DNA of 64,000 bases from WJKR01 sp964556395 (GTDB lineage Archaea > Nanobdellota > Nanobdellia > Woesearchaeales > WJKR01), in contig CAZKVR010000004.1 in NCBI GenBank assembly GCA_964556395.1, positions 1 through 64,000 on the forward strand, in the 5' to 3' direction. Positions 35,877 through 44,000 of this stretch are shown here, piece by piece (within the stretch, counting starts at the first letter, position 1; each line of letters starts with the position of its first letter). Made by a program: the position numbers and the translations under genes. The notes under the pieces are model-generated. The model saw only the letters and a list, made by a program, of their open reading frames with translations, did not search any database and was not told the origin of the DNA.

Positions 35877-36116
35877 GTAGTGACCCTCACAAAAAAAGCT
35901 GATTTTCGTATAAGGGGAGGGGGATTTCCACACTGATTTATAAGGTTTGTTGTTTTATAGCAAAATAAGAGGAAAACAAGACAACAAGAGGCAGATGCAG
36001 ACAACCCCCACGTCCAAAGGAACCACGAGAAGACACAAACAACCAGAAGACAGACCCCATAGGAACACCCCAACATATAAAAACGGGAAACACCACGGAA
36101 CAATAGGTGAACGACA
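35877..36116. promoter_or_regulatory. Divergent promoter region, parA / EncFtn-like gene
   Basis: 240 bases without a gene. A leftward TATA box lies near 35937-35945 (tttataagg on the plus strand). For the EncFtn-like gene, atataaaa at 36073-36080 precedes AGGTGA and the ATG at 36117. The G/A-poor right half is purine-biased (many AGA/ACA) and shows no stable hairpin by eye. Confidence 0.45.
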
Positions 36117-36398
36117 ATGATACACGAAGACAGGAAGCAATTGACCGCCAAAACGCTCGACCTCAAACGAGCCCTCGACTCACTGAAAGAAGAGCTTGAA
36201 GCCACGGACTGGTACAACCAACGAGCAGACGCGTGCACAGACGAGAACCTCAAGAAGATCCTGCTCCACAACGCAGCCGAAGAGAAAGAACACGCAGCCA
36301 TGCTCATCGAATGGATCCGAAAGCACGATACCGAGTTCGAGGGCGAGTTGAAAGAATACCTCTTCTCAGACAAAGAAGACATCACGCACCACGAGTAA
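36117..36398 (+). CDS. Encapsulated-ferritin (EncFtn)-like protein
   Basis: 93 residues. The two-helix core SLKEELEATDWYNQRADACT then NLKKILLHNAAEEKEHAAML and LIEWIRKHD closely follows EncFtn. By alignment from memory with the Rhodospirillum rubrum protein, the ferroxidase and entry residues are kept: E25, E26, E28, W32, E56 and H59. EncFtn oxidises iron inside encapsulin shells. Here the C-terminus (EDITHHE) has no encapsulin-loading tail and no shell gene is in the window, so it may work free or load another compartment. Confidence 0.82.
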   Translation: MIHEDRKQLTAKTLDLKRALDSLKEELEATDWYNQRADACTDENLKKILLHNAAEEKEHAAMLIEWIRKHDTEFEGELKEYLFSDKEDITHHE

Positions 36399-36409
36399 AA
36401 ACAAGATGT

Positions 36410-36440
36410 CTTTAGAAAAAAAAACAACTTTTTTCTTACA
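36410..36440 (+). terminator. A/T hairpin after EncFtn-like gene
   Basis: agaaaaaa (about 36414-36421) can pair with ttttttct (about 36429-36436) around aaacaac, 16 bases after the stop. The T-run at its end fits an archaeal U-tract terminator. The stem is all A/T except one G-C pair, so it is weak. Confidence 0.35.
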
Positions 36441-36574
36441 GATTCTCCTCACCCCACAACCACTATTATACCAAGAAAAACTCTAGAACCACAACCACAC
36501 GAGCACCCGTGAACAAGACGCAAACACTTAAAAAAGACAGTGATAAAGGAGAGAAGAAGAGGTGAACACACACC

Positions 36575-37264
36575 ATGGCCATGAACATCCAGCTCAAGAA
36601 GAAACCCCAGAACCCGACGATCATCCAAGGATTCCCAGGATTCGGACTCATAGGAACCATAGCGACAGAATTCCTCATCGACCACCTCGACGCGGAACTC
36701 ATCGGAGAATTCATCTACGACGACCTCCCAGCGACGGTAGCCATCCACCAGGGCAAGCTCGTCAAACCCATGGAAGTCTACTACGCGAAGAAAGAGAACC
36801 TCGTCATACTACACGCCATCATGGCACCGAAAGGCAAGGAATGGGAGGTCACCGACCAGGTCATAGACCTCACCAAGAAGCTCAAGGCCAAGAAAGTCGT
36901 CTGCCTGGAAGGCGTGATGAGCCCTGAGAGCGAGAACATCTACAGCTGGGGCGACCCCAAACTGGAGAAGCAAGGAGTCAAGCCCATCAAGGAAAGCATC
37001 GTGCTAGGCGTCACGGCAGCGCTCATGGCGAGGCACCCGAAGAAGACCGCCTGCCTGTTCGCGGAGTCACACTCGCAACTACCCGACAGCAAGGCTGCGG
37101 CGAGGCTGATAAAAGTCCTCGACAAATACCTCGGCCTCAAAGTGGACCCGAAACCGCTGTACACCCAAGCCCAAGCCTTCGAAGACAAGCTCAAAGGCAT
37201 CCTCCAACAGGCCAGCAAGGCGAACACGGAGAAGGAACGCAAAGACCTCACCTACCTGGGCTGA
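36575..37264 (+). CDS. PAC2-family proteasome assembly chaperone homolog
   Basis: 229 residues. PAC2 features are TIIQGFPGFGLIGTIATEFL, DDLPATVAIHQGKLVKP, VILHAIMAPKGKEW and VVCLEGVMSPES. Archaeal PbaB-like proteins of this family help in proteasome assembly; no proteasome gene is in the window. GAGGTG lies about 12 bases before the ATG, and an in-frame ATG two codons later is an alternative. Confidence 0.85.
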   Translation: MAMNIQLKKKPQNPTIIQGFPGFGLIGTIATEFLIDHLDAELIGEFIYDDLPATVAIHQGKLVKPMEVYYAKKENLVILHAIMAPKGKEWEVTDQVIDLTKKLKAKKVVCLEGVMSPESENIYSWGDPKLEKQGVKPIKESIVLGVTAALMARHPKKTACLFAESHSQLPDSKAAARLIKVLDKYLGLKVDPKPLYTQAQAFEDKLKGILQQASKANTEKERKDLTYLG

Positions 37265-37283
37265 GAAAAAAAAAGTTTTTTTC

Positions 37284-38525
37284 TTATTGCTTGTTCTCCT
37301 CCAACTTGACGCGGATGAGCCGCTGGCTGTACCGGTCGATGACCGTGCTCAAGAGGATTGAATACACCATCTCCAGGACGATGAGCTGGACGACGACATC
37401 CATGAACGGCTCCAAGGAAGCCGGGATGGCGAAGACGGAGAGGGAGAAGGCGACGACCGCGACGGCGATGCCCTTGGGCATCGAACACGCCATGAACAAC
37501 CGCTCCTTCAGGTTGAAACGCTTGTCGCCCTTCCCCTTGCTGAAGAAGATGGAGAAGGTGGTGAACCTGGTAGCCAGGAGCAGGAGGAAGATGAGGATTG
37601 AGACGAGGAAGAGGTGGAGTGAGAACTGGACGCGGATGATGAGACCTATGAGGAGGAAGACAAGCACGGTGAGGCTGTTGCTGAGCATGCTGTTGAACTC
37701 CTGCAACGACTCCTTCTCCTTGACGTAGACGTTGCCGAAGAACAAGCCGAGCGTGGCGACGGCGAGGACGCCATTACCCTGGAGGTTCTCAGCCAGGATG
37801 TAGGTGAGCAAGGAAGCGGTGATGAGACCGACCGGGCTGAAACGCTGGCTGTAAGCATGCCTCATGGTCTTGATCACCACGATGCCAACGATGACACCGG
37901 CCCCCACGCCGACGACGACCTCCTGTAACAAGGGGATGAACTGGCCGGCGATGGCGTCCGCCACACCGACGCTCACGTTCTGCAGGACGTCGAGGATGAT
38001 GAACGGCAAGACGACCATGATAGGCGTGTTGAGGATGGCCTCGACCTCGAGGAACTCGATGACACGGTTCGTCTTGCTCTTCAGCATGATGAACACGCTG
38101 CCAGGGTCTGTGCCCGAGAGGACGAACGACAACAACACCGCGAACAGGACGCTCTCAGCGCTGAAAGACCCGAAGAGGAGCCAAGAGGAAACAGGAGCTA
38201 TGACAAGGATGTTGAGAAAGATGAACAACAAGGTCACCTTCAAGGCGCCTGAAGAGAAACGGTTCACGCTACGCAGCTCGAAACGGCTCGCGCCGTCAAA
38301 GATCACCATGACGAGGGTGAGGACCGCGAGGGAGACGAGGAAGGAAGAGGAGAATGAGAAGCGCTCCGCACCCTCAGGGAGGAAGACGCCCAACAAGATA
38401 CCGGCGACGACGAGGAACAAGATGTTGTTCACGTTAAGCTTCTTGGCGAGGAGGGAGAGGACGAGGCCGAGGAGCAAGAGCAAGGCCAAGTCGGTCAGGA
38501 AGAACGTCGCAGCATCAACACCCAC
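37284..38525 (-). CDS. CPA-type cation/proton antiporter
   Basis: 413 residues, about 12 hydrophobic helices. Landmarks are VAGILLGVFLP, the acidic VIFDGASRFEL, LLSFVLSGTDPGSVF and MACSMPKGIAVAVVAFSLSV, as in Na+(K+)/H+ antiporters. A GTG start at 38525 is chosen: GGTGAT precedes it by 6 bases and a TATA box lies at 38566-38574. The longer frame would run through this promoter. Confidence 0.82.
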   Translation of the reverse strand: MGVDAATFFLTDLALLLLLGLVLSLLAKKLNVNNILFLVVAGILLGVFLPEGAERFSFSSSFLVSLAVLTLVMVIFDGASRFELRSVNRFSSGALKVTLLFIFLNILVIAPVSSWLLFGSFSAESVLFAVLLSFVLSGTDPGSVFIMLKSKTNRVIEFLEVEAILNTPIMVVLPFIILDVLQNVSVGVADAIAGQFIPLLQEVVVGVGAGVIVGIVVIKTMRHAYSQRFSPVGLITASLLTYILAENLQGNGVLAVATLGLFFGNVYVKEKESLQEFNSMLSNSLTVLVFLLIGLIIRVQFSLHLFLVSILIFLLLLATRFTTFSIFFSKGKGDKRFNLKERLFMACSMPKGIAVAVVAFSLSVFAIPASLEPFMDVVVQLIVLEMVYSILLSTVIDRYSQRLIRVKLEENKQ

Positions 38526-38714
38526 TCTATGATCACCTCTCCAGACCAGACTAGGAAAGAGACTGTTTATTAATGTTTCTCTTAAAAAGATAGGTTTGAA
38601 GGAAGACGAGGAAGAAGAATCCTTGACGAGACATCCGCAGCACCAGGGAAGAACAGGTCTCTGGCCAGGAAAGAAGAAAACGTTTAAATACGACGACCGT
38701 CGAGGAAGGGCGTG
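38526..38714. promoter_or_regulatory. Divergent promoters, antiporter / dicarboxylate symporter
   Basis: The leftward TATA box (tttattaat, plus-strand reading) is at 38566-38574. The rightward gtttaaata at 38682-38690 lies 25-33 bases before the symporter ATG at 38715. The middle holds no gene. Confidence 0.55.
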
Positions 38715-40079
38715 ATGAAGAGCATCCGAGAACACGTCACGGGCGAGAAACACAAGAACCGCGTGTTATTGGCGCTGAGCGACCACATCTCAAAACTCGT
38801 CCACACCAAGCTCTGGCTCAAAGTCCTCATAGCACTAGGACTCGGAAGCGTCATCGGAATACTACTCGGACCTGACATGGGGCTGGTGACGAAGGAAGCG
38901 GCGGCGACCATCACGGACTGGCTGGCATTGCCGGGACACCTCTTCCTAGCAGTCATCAAGATGATCATCATACCGCTCATCTTCTCATCAATCATCGTAG
39001 GCCTCGTGTCGAGCGGGAGCTCGGCTTTCCTGAAGAAGATCGGGCCACGCATGGCAGTATACTTCGTCATCACGACCACGGTGGCGATCATGATAGGATT
39101 CGGCATCACCGAGCTCATACAACCAGGGGCGTACATCGACCCGGCCAGCTTCGACACCACCAGCGAAGCGGAGATGCCAGACGTCTCCGCGACAGAAGGA
39201 GGGTCCGTCCCGGAACGGATCGTCAGCCTGGTACCGAGCAACCCGGTCGAGACGATGGTGAAAGGAGACCTGTTAGGAGTGGTGATACTCTCCATCGTCG
39301 CGGGCATCGCCATGCTCTCGCTGTCGAAGAAACACTTCGAAAGCATGGTCAACCTCCTCGAAGGAATCCAAGAAGTCACGATGAGGATCATCAAATGGGT
39401 GATGCACATCGTACCGCTGGCCGTACTCGGACTGATAGCCCAAGTCACCTCCAAGATAGGACTGTCAGTCCTGGCAGGACTAGGTGTGTACGTCATCACC
39501 GTGCTGGCAGGGTTATTGCTGCTCGTCGTGTTCTACAACATGATAGTGTTCTTCTTCAGCAACACCACGCCGCGGGAATTCATGAAGAACATCAAAGAAG
39601 CACAGCTACTAGCGTTCTCGACCTCGAGCTCGGCAGCCGTCATGCCATTGTCGATAAAGATAGGCGAGGAACGGTTGAAAGTCCGGAAAGCCATCAGCGA
39701 ATTCCTCATACCAGTCGGCGCGACGGTGAACATGGACGGCACCGCGCTGTACCAAGCCGTCGCGACGATATTCCTCGCGCAAGCATTCGGCGTCACGCTG
39801 ACGATGGGAGCGCTGGTGACAATCATCGCCATCACCGTCGGGGCATCGATAGGGACGCCGTCAGTGCCGGGAGTCGGCATCGTGGTGTTGGCGACGATAC
39901 TACAGACAGCAGGGATACCAGCGGCAGGGATAGCGCTGATACTCGGCGTGGACCGCATCCTCGACATGTCACGGACGACGATCAACGTGACGGGGAACCT
40001 CGCGGCGTGCCTGTACTTCGACAAGGAACTAGCGCACCTGTTGGACGCGGCGCCGGCAGTACAAGAAGCGACGGCGTGA
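38715..40079 (+). CDS. Dicarboxylate/amino acid:cation symporter (DAACS family)
   Basis: 454 residues with about eight membrane helices and two re-entrant hairpins. The serine-rich hairpin STSSSAAVMPLS, the unwound NMDGTALYQ of helix 7, and NVTGNLAAC of helix 8 identify the glutamate-transporter fold (GltPh type). It should import aspartate/glutamate or dicarboxylates with Na+ or H+. A GTG three bases upstream (38712) is an alternative; the TATA box supports a leaderless start. Confidence 0.9.
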   Translation: MKSIREHVTGEKHKNRVLLALSDHISKLVHTKLWLKVLIALGLGSVIGILLGPDMGLVTKEAAATITDWLALPGHLFLAVIKMIIIPLIFSSIIVGLVSSGSSAFLKKIGPRMAVYFVITTTVAIMIGFGITELIQPGAYIDPASFDTTSEAEMPDVSATEGGSVPERIVSLVPSNPVETMVKGDLLGVVILSIVAGIAMLSLSKKHFESMVNLLEGIQEVTMRIIKWVMHIVPLAVLGLIAQVTSKIGLSVLAGLGVYVITVLAGLLLLVVFYNMIVFFFSNTTPREFMKNIKEAQLLAFSTSSSAAVMPLSIKIGEERLKVRKAISEFLIPVGATVNMDGTALYQAVATIFLAQAFGVTLTMGALVTIIAITVGASIGTPSVPGVGIVVLATILQTAGIPAAGIALILGVDRILDMSRTTINVTGNLAACLYFDKELAHLLDAAPAVQEATA

Positions 40080-40106
40080 AACACGCACGAGGACGACCCA
40101 CACCAG

Positions 40107-41054
40107 TCAACCGCCACTCGCCTTCCGAAGCTTGTCCATCAAGGCATACCCGAAACCATCCTCAGACACCTCGCGGACGACGATGAGGCCATAACCTTCC
40201 TTGTCGGCCAGCCTGAAGTCGCGGAACAGGTTGCGGGCCATGTCAGCCTCACCCTCATAATCCAGGACCTTCACCTTCTCGCCAGGATGATCTTTCAAGA
40301 CCCGCTCGACGGCGGCCCGGTCCTTCACGACGATAATCCTGGCATCAGGCGAGTAGTGCTTATACTTCATACCAGGCGACCGCGGCTTGTCGCCAACCGC
40401 CTGCTCGTACTGGCGCACCTCACCGACGACGGCCTCGAGCTGCTCCCGAGTGACCTTCCCAGGCCTGAGGACCCGCGGGACGCCGCCCGACAAGTCGACC
40501 ACGGTGGACTCGATACCGATATCCACCACGCCGCCATCGAGGACGGCGTCGACCCGGCCGTCCAAGTCCTCCACGACGTGCTCCGCGGCGGTCGGGCTAG
40601 GCCTGCCGGAAAGGTTGGCAGAAGGCGCGGCCAACGGGCGGCCGACAGCGGAGATGAGCGCGGAGGCGACCGCGTTGGCAGGCATCCGGACAGCCACGGA
40701 ATCAAGGCCGGCGGAGACGACGTCGGGGACGACGCCGGACTTCTTCAAGACGAGGGTGAGCGGGCCGGGCCAGAAAGCATCCATGAGCAGCTCAGCAGCG
40801 TCAGGGATGAAGTCCACGAGACGGCCGACCTGACCCCTCCCAGAGACGTGGAGGATGAGCGGGTTGTCCTGCGGACGGCCCTTGGCGACGAAGATCCGCC
40901 GCACCGCTTCGCCGTCCAAGCCGTCAGCGCCCAAGCCGTAGACGGTCTCGGTCGGGAACGCCACCAAGCCACCACGCTTCAGGATGGCAGCCACCTCCTC
41001 GATGACACGAGGAGAAGGGCTCACGGGGTCGACAGGGAAGACACGGGTAACCAT
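40107..41054 (-). CDS. sua5: Threonylcarbamoyl-AMP synthase, two-domain Sua5 type
   Basis: 315 residues. The YrdC domain (about 1-205) shows FPTETVYGLGADGLD, KGRPQDNPLILHV, WPGPLTLVLKKS and APSANLSG; the C-terminal Sua5 domain (about 235-315) follows SPGMKYKHYSP. It makes the precursor for t6A in tRNA. A TATA box near 41079-41088 fits a leaderless ATG at 41054. A second, single-domain YrdC homolog is encoded at 56.7 kb. Confidence 0.92.
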   Translation of the reverse strand: MVTRVFPVDPVSPSPRVIEEVAAILKRGGLVAFPTETVYGLGADGLDGEAVRRIFVAKGRPQDNPLILHVSGRGQVGRLVDFIPDAAELLMDAFWPGPLTLVLKKSGVVPDVVSAGLDSVAVRMPANAVASALISAVGRPLAAPSANLSGRPSPTAAEHVVEDLDGRVDAVLDGGVVDIGIESTVVDLSGGVPRVLRPGKVTREQLEAVVGEVRQYEQAVGDKPRSPGMKYKHYSPDARIIVVKDRAAVERVLKDHPGEKVKVLDYEGEADMARNLFRDFRLADKEGYGLIVVREVSEDGFGYALMDKLRKASGG

Positions 41055-41515
41055 GGGAAAAAAACCTGATGGAAGAACCAGTTTAAAAACTTTCTGAGAA
41101 AAAAGGATGTCAAGGGAGGAAAACCGAAAAACACCATAAAAGAGCCTACGAAGCATAGAGCGACTTTAGGTGATTTTCGAGTCGGCCCACCACACGCCAA
41201 AAAACCATTTAAAAAAGGCCGATTGAGCATAATCCTTGTTAAATGAGGGTGAGCAAAGCGAAAGGCTGCCAGGATAAGCAAGAAGGTCCACCCGCACATG
41301 CTCCGGCACTCCTTCACCACCCACCTCCTCGAATCAGGACTCGACGTCACGACAGTCCAATCGCTCCTCGGCCACGCCCGTCCTGAGACCACGCTCGGCT
41401 ACTCGCACGCCGCCAAGCCGAAGCTCATCACGGTGAAGAGCCCGCTGGACCCGCCAGGATTATAAAAATGACTCCCGAAACCGTTATAAACTCCTGTTGC
41501 CTATCCTCACATAAC
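41055..41515. other. 461-base region with recombinase scar, no intact gene
   Basis: Apart from the sua5 promoter at the left end, the recombinase fragment (41253-41465) and the antitoxin promoter (ttataaa at 41484-41490), I see nothing intact. Two short T/A tracts near 41207-41217 and 41236-41243 are the only other marks. The setting suggests decay after integration. Confidence 0.4.
41253..41465 (+). pseudogene. Tyrosine recombinase (XerC/D-like), C-terminal remnant
   Basis: The 70-codon frame encodes AKRKAARISKKVHPHMLRHS, then FTTHLLESGLDVTTVQSLLG, and HARPETTLGYSHAAKP before a stop. It keeps box II (HxLRHSF), the LLGH and the tyrosine of the catalytic core, but the N-terminal two thirds are missing; a TGA lies directly upstream. 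It is a relic of an integrated element or of a degraded host recombinase, next to a toxin-antitoxin pair. Confidence 0.8.
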
Positions 41516-41686
41516 ATGTCAACTGACATCGAACGCCTCTCAGAAAAGCTCGATACGATTAAAACAGACCTCGATTTCATCAAGAAAAGACTCGTCGATG
41601 TAGACACAATCTTCACGGACGATGATGCAGAGTCCCTGCGAGAAGCCGAAGAGGACTACAAGGCCGGAAAGACGGAGTTGTTATGA
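41516..41686 (+). CDS. Antitoxin of RelBE/ParDE-type module
   Basis: 56 residues, acidic and helical: MSTDIERLSEKLDTIKTDLD then FTDDDAESLREAEEDYKAGK. Small acidic helical proteins of this kind coat RelE-like toxins. The TATA box ttataaa at 41484-41490 supports the ATG at 41516 instead of an upstream in-frame start at 41468. It overlaps the toxin gene by 4 bases. The family assignment comes mainly from context. Confidence 0.75.
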   Translation: MSTDIERLSEKLDTIKTDLDFIKKRLVDVDTIFTDDDAESLREAEEDYKAGKTELL

Positions 41687-41952
41687 GAGTGCACGAGGTC
41701 CACCTCTCCCAACGAACCCAGAAATTCTTAGAAAAACTGGACGAACACATTAGAATAAGGATTAAGAGCGCTTTGAAGAAACTGAAAGACAACCCCATAC
41801 CTTCCGACGCGAAGTTCATCACACGAGAAGGAGACGACAAGGTGTTCCGCTACCGTATAGGAGACTATCGGGCGTTGTACAACGTCAAAGAGAGGGACGA
41901 GATACTACTCGTCACCAAGATAGATAAACGCCCGAGAGTATATCACCGCTAA
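41683..41952 (+). CDS. RelE/ParE-family toxin
   Basis: 89 residues. LSQRTQKFLEKLDEHIRIRI, KLKDNPIPSDAKFITREGDD, VFRYRIGDYRALYNV and VTKIDKRPRVYHR follow the RelE fold, including the R-x-G-D-Y-R core strand. Such toxins usually cut mRNA on the ribosome. ATGA overlap with the antitoxin gives coupled expression. The neighbouring recombinase scar agrees with mobility of the module. Confidence 0.88.
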   Translation: MRVHEVHLSQRTQKFLEKLDEHIRIRIKSALKKLKDNPIPSDAKFITREGDDKVFRYRIGDYRALYNVKERDEILLVTKIDKRPRVYHR

Positions 41953-42020
41953 AGAGTTCTAGCTGAGATGATATCACTCGCCGACAGACTAATAAACCCC
42001 TCGTTTCTAACAACCCCATC

Positions 42021-43265
42021 ATGGACCCCCAGACCATCATCGACGGCCTCCGGGAGAAAGTCACACCCACGACCGGTACTGACGTCCCGGAGCGTTTCGC
42101 ACGGCGGCTCGACGAGAACCTCAAGGCCAATAACATCAGGGCAGAGGTCTTGCTGGGCGGATCCTTCGCCAAGGGAACCTACCTGGAGGGCGACCATGAC
42201 GTCGACGTGTTCGTCAGGTTCGACCCAAGATACAATGACGAGGAGATGCCCGACCTGACGGCGAAAGCGTTGCAACCCTTCGAGGGCGTGGAGCGCGTCC
42301 ACGGCAGCAGGGATTACTTCCAACTCGACCACCAAGGCTTCAGCTTCGAGGTCGTCCCCGTCCTGCACGTCACCGAGGCAGGGGAAGCCAGGAACGTGAC
42401 TGACGTCAGCCCCCTCCACGTCAACCACGTCCAGCGAGCGGTAAAAGACAATCCATCGATAGCGAGCGACATCCGACTCGCAAAGCTGTTCTGCAAGGCG
42501 GCGAAGGTGTACGGCGCCGAGTCATACCTCAACGGGTTCTCAGGCCACGTCCTGGACAACCTCATCATCCATTACGGCTCACTACTGGAGTTGTTGCGAG
42601 CCGCGGCCGAGTGGCCTGACGAGCTCTTCCTAGACCCGTCAGGACAGCACGAGGACGCGTCGTTCCTCAACCCCGCCAAGAGAGCAGGGCCGCTCGTCCT
42701 CCTCGACCCCATCCAGCCTGAGCGCAACGCCGCGGCGGCCCTGTCGAGGGAGCGGTACGACGCGTTCCGGAAGCAGGCGAGGGTGTTCCTCGACCATCCG
42801 GATGAGTCCTTCTTCACACCCAAGCCCCTGACGAAAGATGATATCATAAGGCATAACCCCGACAAGAACGTGCTGTGCTACCGACTCCAGCCGTTGGAAG
42901 GCAGCAAGGACGTCGCTGGCACCAAATTGCTCAAGGCGCACGAACACCTCGTCAAGCAGGCCGAGAAGGAAGGCTTCACCATCCATGATGAGGGTTTCGA
43001 GTTCGATGGGGACAAGGCGTTAGCGTTCATAGCGACAGAGGAGCGAGCATTGCCGGCGTATAGGGAGATGCAAGGACCGCCGACGAGAGTGGAAAAAGCC
43101 GCAAAAAGATTCAGGGAAGCCCACGAAGGGGAAGAAGTCACAGAAAGGGATGGCCGGCTCTACGCCAACGTCAAAAGAAAGCATACCACCCTCGCGTCGC
43201 TCTTCGAAGCCGTCGAGAACGGTTCGTACTGGCAGAAGAGGGTTGCAGGGGCGAAAATTATTTAA
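42021..43265 (+). CDS. cca: CCA-adding enzyme, archaeal class I
   Basis: 414 residues. The nucleotidyltransferase signature LLGGSFAKGTYLEGDHDVDV with its paired Asp (DVDVF) lies around residues 45-66, and a third acidic residue is in FSFEVVPVL. The middle and tail domains match archaeal class I enzymes. It builds the CCA end of tRNA without a template. It is directly upstream of transcription factor S. Confidence 0.93.
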   Translation: MDPQTIIDGLREKVTPTTGTDVPERFARRLDENLKANNIRAEVLLGGSFAKGTYLEGDHDVDVFVRFDPRYNDEEMPDLTAKALQPFEGVERVHGSRDYFQLDHQGFSFEVVPVLHVTEAGEARNVTDVSPLHVNHVQRAVKDNPSIASDIRLAKLFCKAAKVYGAESYLNGFSGHVLDNLIIHYGSLLELLRAAAEWPDELFLDPSGQHEDASFLNPAKRAGPLVLLDPIQPERNAAAALSRERYDAFRKQARVFLDHPDESFFTPKPLTKDDIIRHNPDKNVLCYRLQPLEGSKDVAGTKLLKAHEHLVKQAEKEGFTIHDEGFEFDGDKALAFIATEERALPAYREMQGPPTRVEKAAKRFREAHEGEEVTERDGRLYANVKRKHTTLASLFEAVENGSYWQKRVAGAKII

Positions 43266-43309
43266 AGCCAGCCCTGGCTTTCTGGAAAAGTCCCGAGAGG
43301 TATACCACC

Positions 43310-43624
43310 ATGTTTTGTCCGAAATGCGGCGCCATGCTCAAGATCAAGCGCGAGAAGAACAAGAAGTACTTCGCCTGCAGCTGCGGCTACACCAACCGTG
43401 ACATGGGCGCCGTCCAGCTCAAGGAAGAGGTCAAGAACAAGGACGACAACGTCGACGTGGTGGAAGACGACAAGGAACCCTTGCCGCTGACGGACGCCGA
43501 GTGCCCGAAGTGCGGCCACCAGAAAGCCTACTACTGGCTCGTCCAGACGCGTGCGGGCGACGAGGCTGAGACCAAGTTCTTCAAGTGCGAGAAGTGCAAG
43601 CACACGTGGCGTGAGAGCGAGTAG
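43310..43624 (+). CDS. tfs: Transcription factor S (TFS/RpoM)
   Basis: 104 residues. The N-terminal zinc ribbon (MFCPKCGAML, CSCGY) and C-terminal zinc ribbon (CPKCGH, CEKCKHTW) are joined by an acidic linker. The catalytic acid pair D-E is present in RAGDEAETKFF, so it should help polymerase cut backtracked RNA. It lies between cca and a DUF167 gene. Confidence 0.93.
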   Translation: MFCPKCGAMLKIKREKNKKYFACSCGYTNRDMGAVQLKEEVKNKDDNVDVVEDDKEPLPLTDAECPKCGHQKAYYWLVQTRAGDEAETKFFKCEKCKHTWRESE

Positions 43625-43626
43625 GG

Positions 43627-43860
43627 ATGATGGACCTGCCGCAGCCGCCAGGGGGTTTCAGGGTGAGGGTGAAGCCAGGCAGCAGGCAGGACCGGATAGT
43701 GGGTTTCTCAGAAGGAGTCCTCGCCGTCGAGGTGTCGGCGCCCGCCGACAAGGGCAAGGCCAACGCCCGGCTCGTCAAGTTCTTATCGAAACGGCTAGGC
43801 CACCAGGTCCGGCTGAAGTCAGGGGCTACGAGCAAGGAGAAGACGCTCGTGTTCACCTGA
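43627..43860 (+). CDS. DUF167/YggU-family protein
   Basis: 77 residues. GGFRVRVKPGSRQDRIVGFS, VEVSAPADKGKANARLVKFL and LKSGATSKEKTLVF are the family's conserved core. The function is unknown. It starts 2 bases after the TFS stop, so it is part of the same transcript. Confidence 0.88.
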   Translation: MMDLPQPPGGFRVRVKPGSRQDRIVGFSEGVLAVEVSAPADKGKANARLVKFLSKRLGHQVRLKSGATSKEKTLVFT

Positions 43861-43869
43861 ATCGCTTTT

Positions 43870-44000
43870 ATGAGGCGTGCGCGAAGGAAGGCTTCCTGTG
43901 CCACGTGCCTGTATTGGAGGGGAAGCCCTGTATGCGCGGCCAGGAGATGTGGCTGGGCAATGGCTGACGGGTACTGCGGATCGCCATCCTGGTGGACCTC
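43870..44000 (+). other. Possible Cys/Trp-rich small coding segment
   Basis: The plus frame from an ATG at 43870 gives CATCLYWRGSPVC then CGWAMADGYCGSPSWW. The spacing of Cys and Trp looks like a small metal- or disulfide-stabilised protein. The frame then continues antisense into the deaminase gene until 44178, which is unlikely to be coding, and there is no good ribosome-binding site. Treat it as a candidate or a remnant. Confidence 0.25.
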
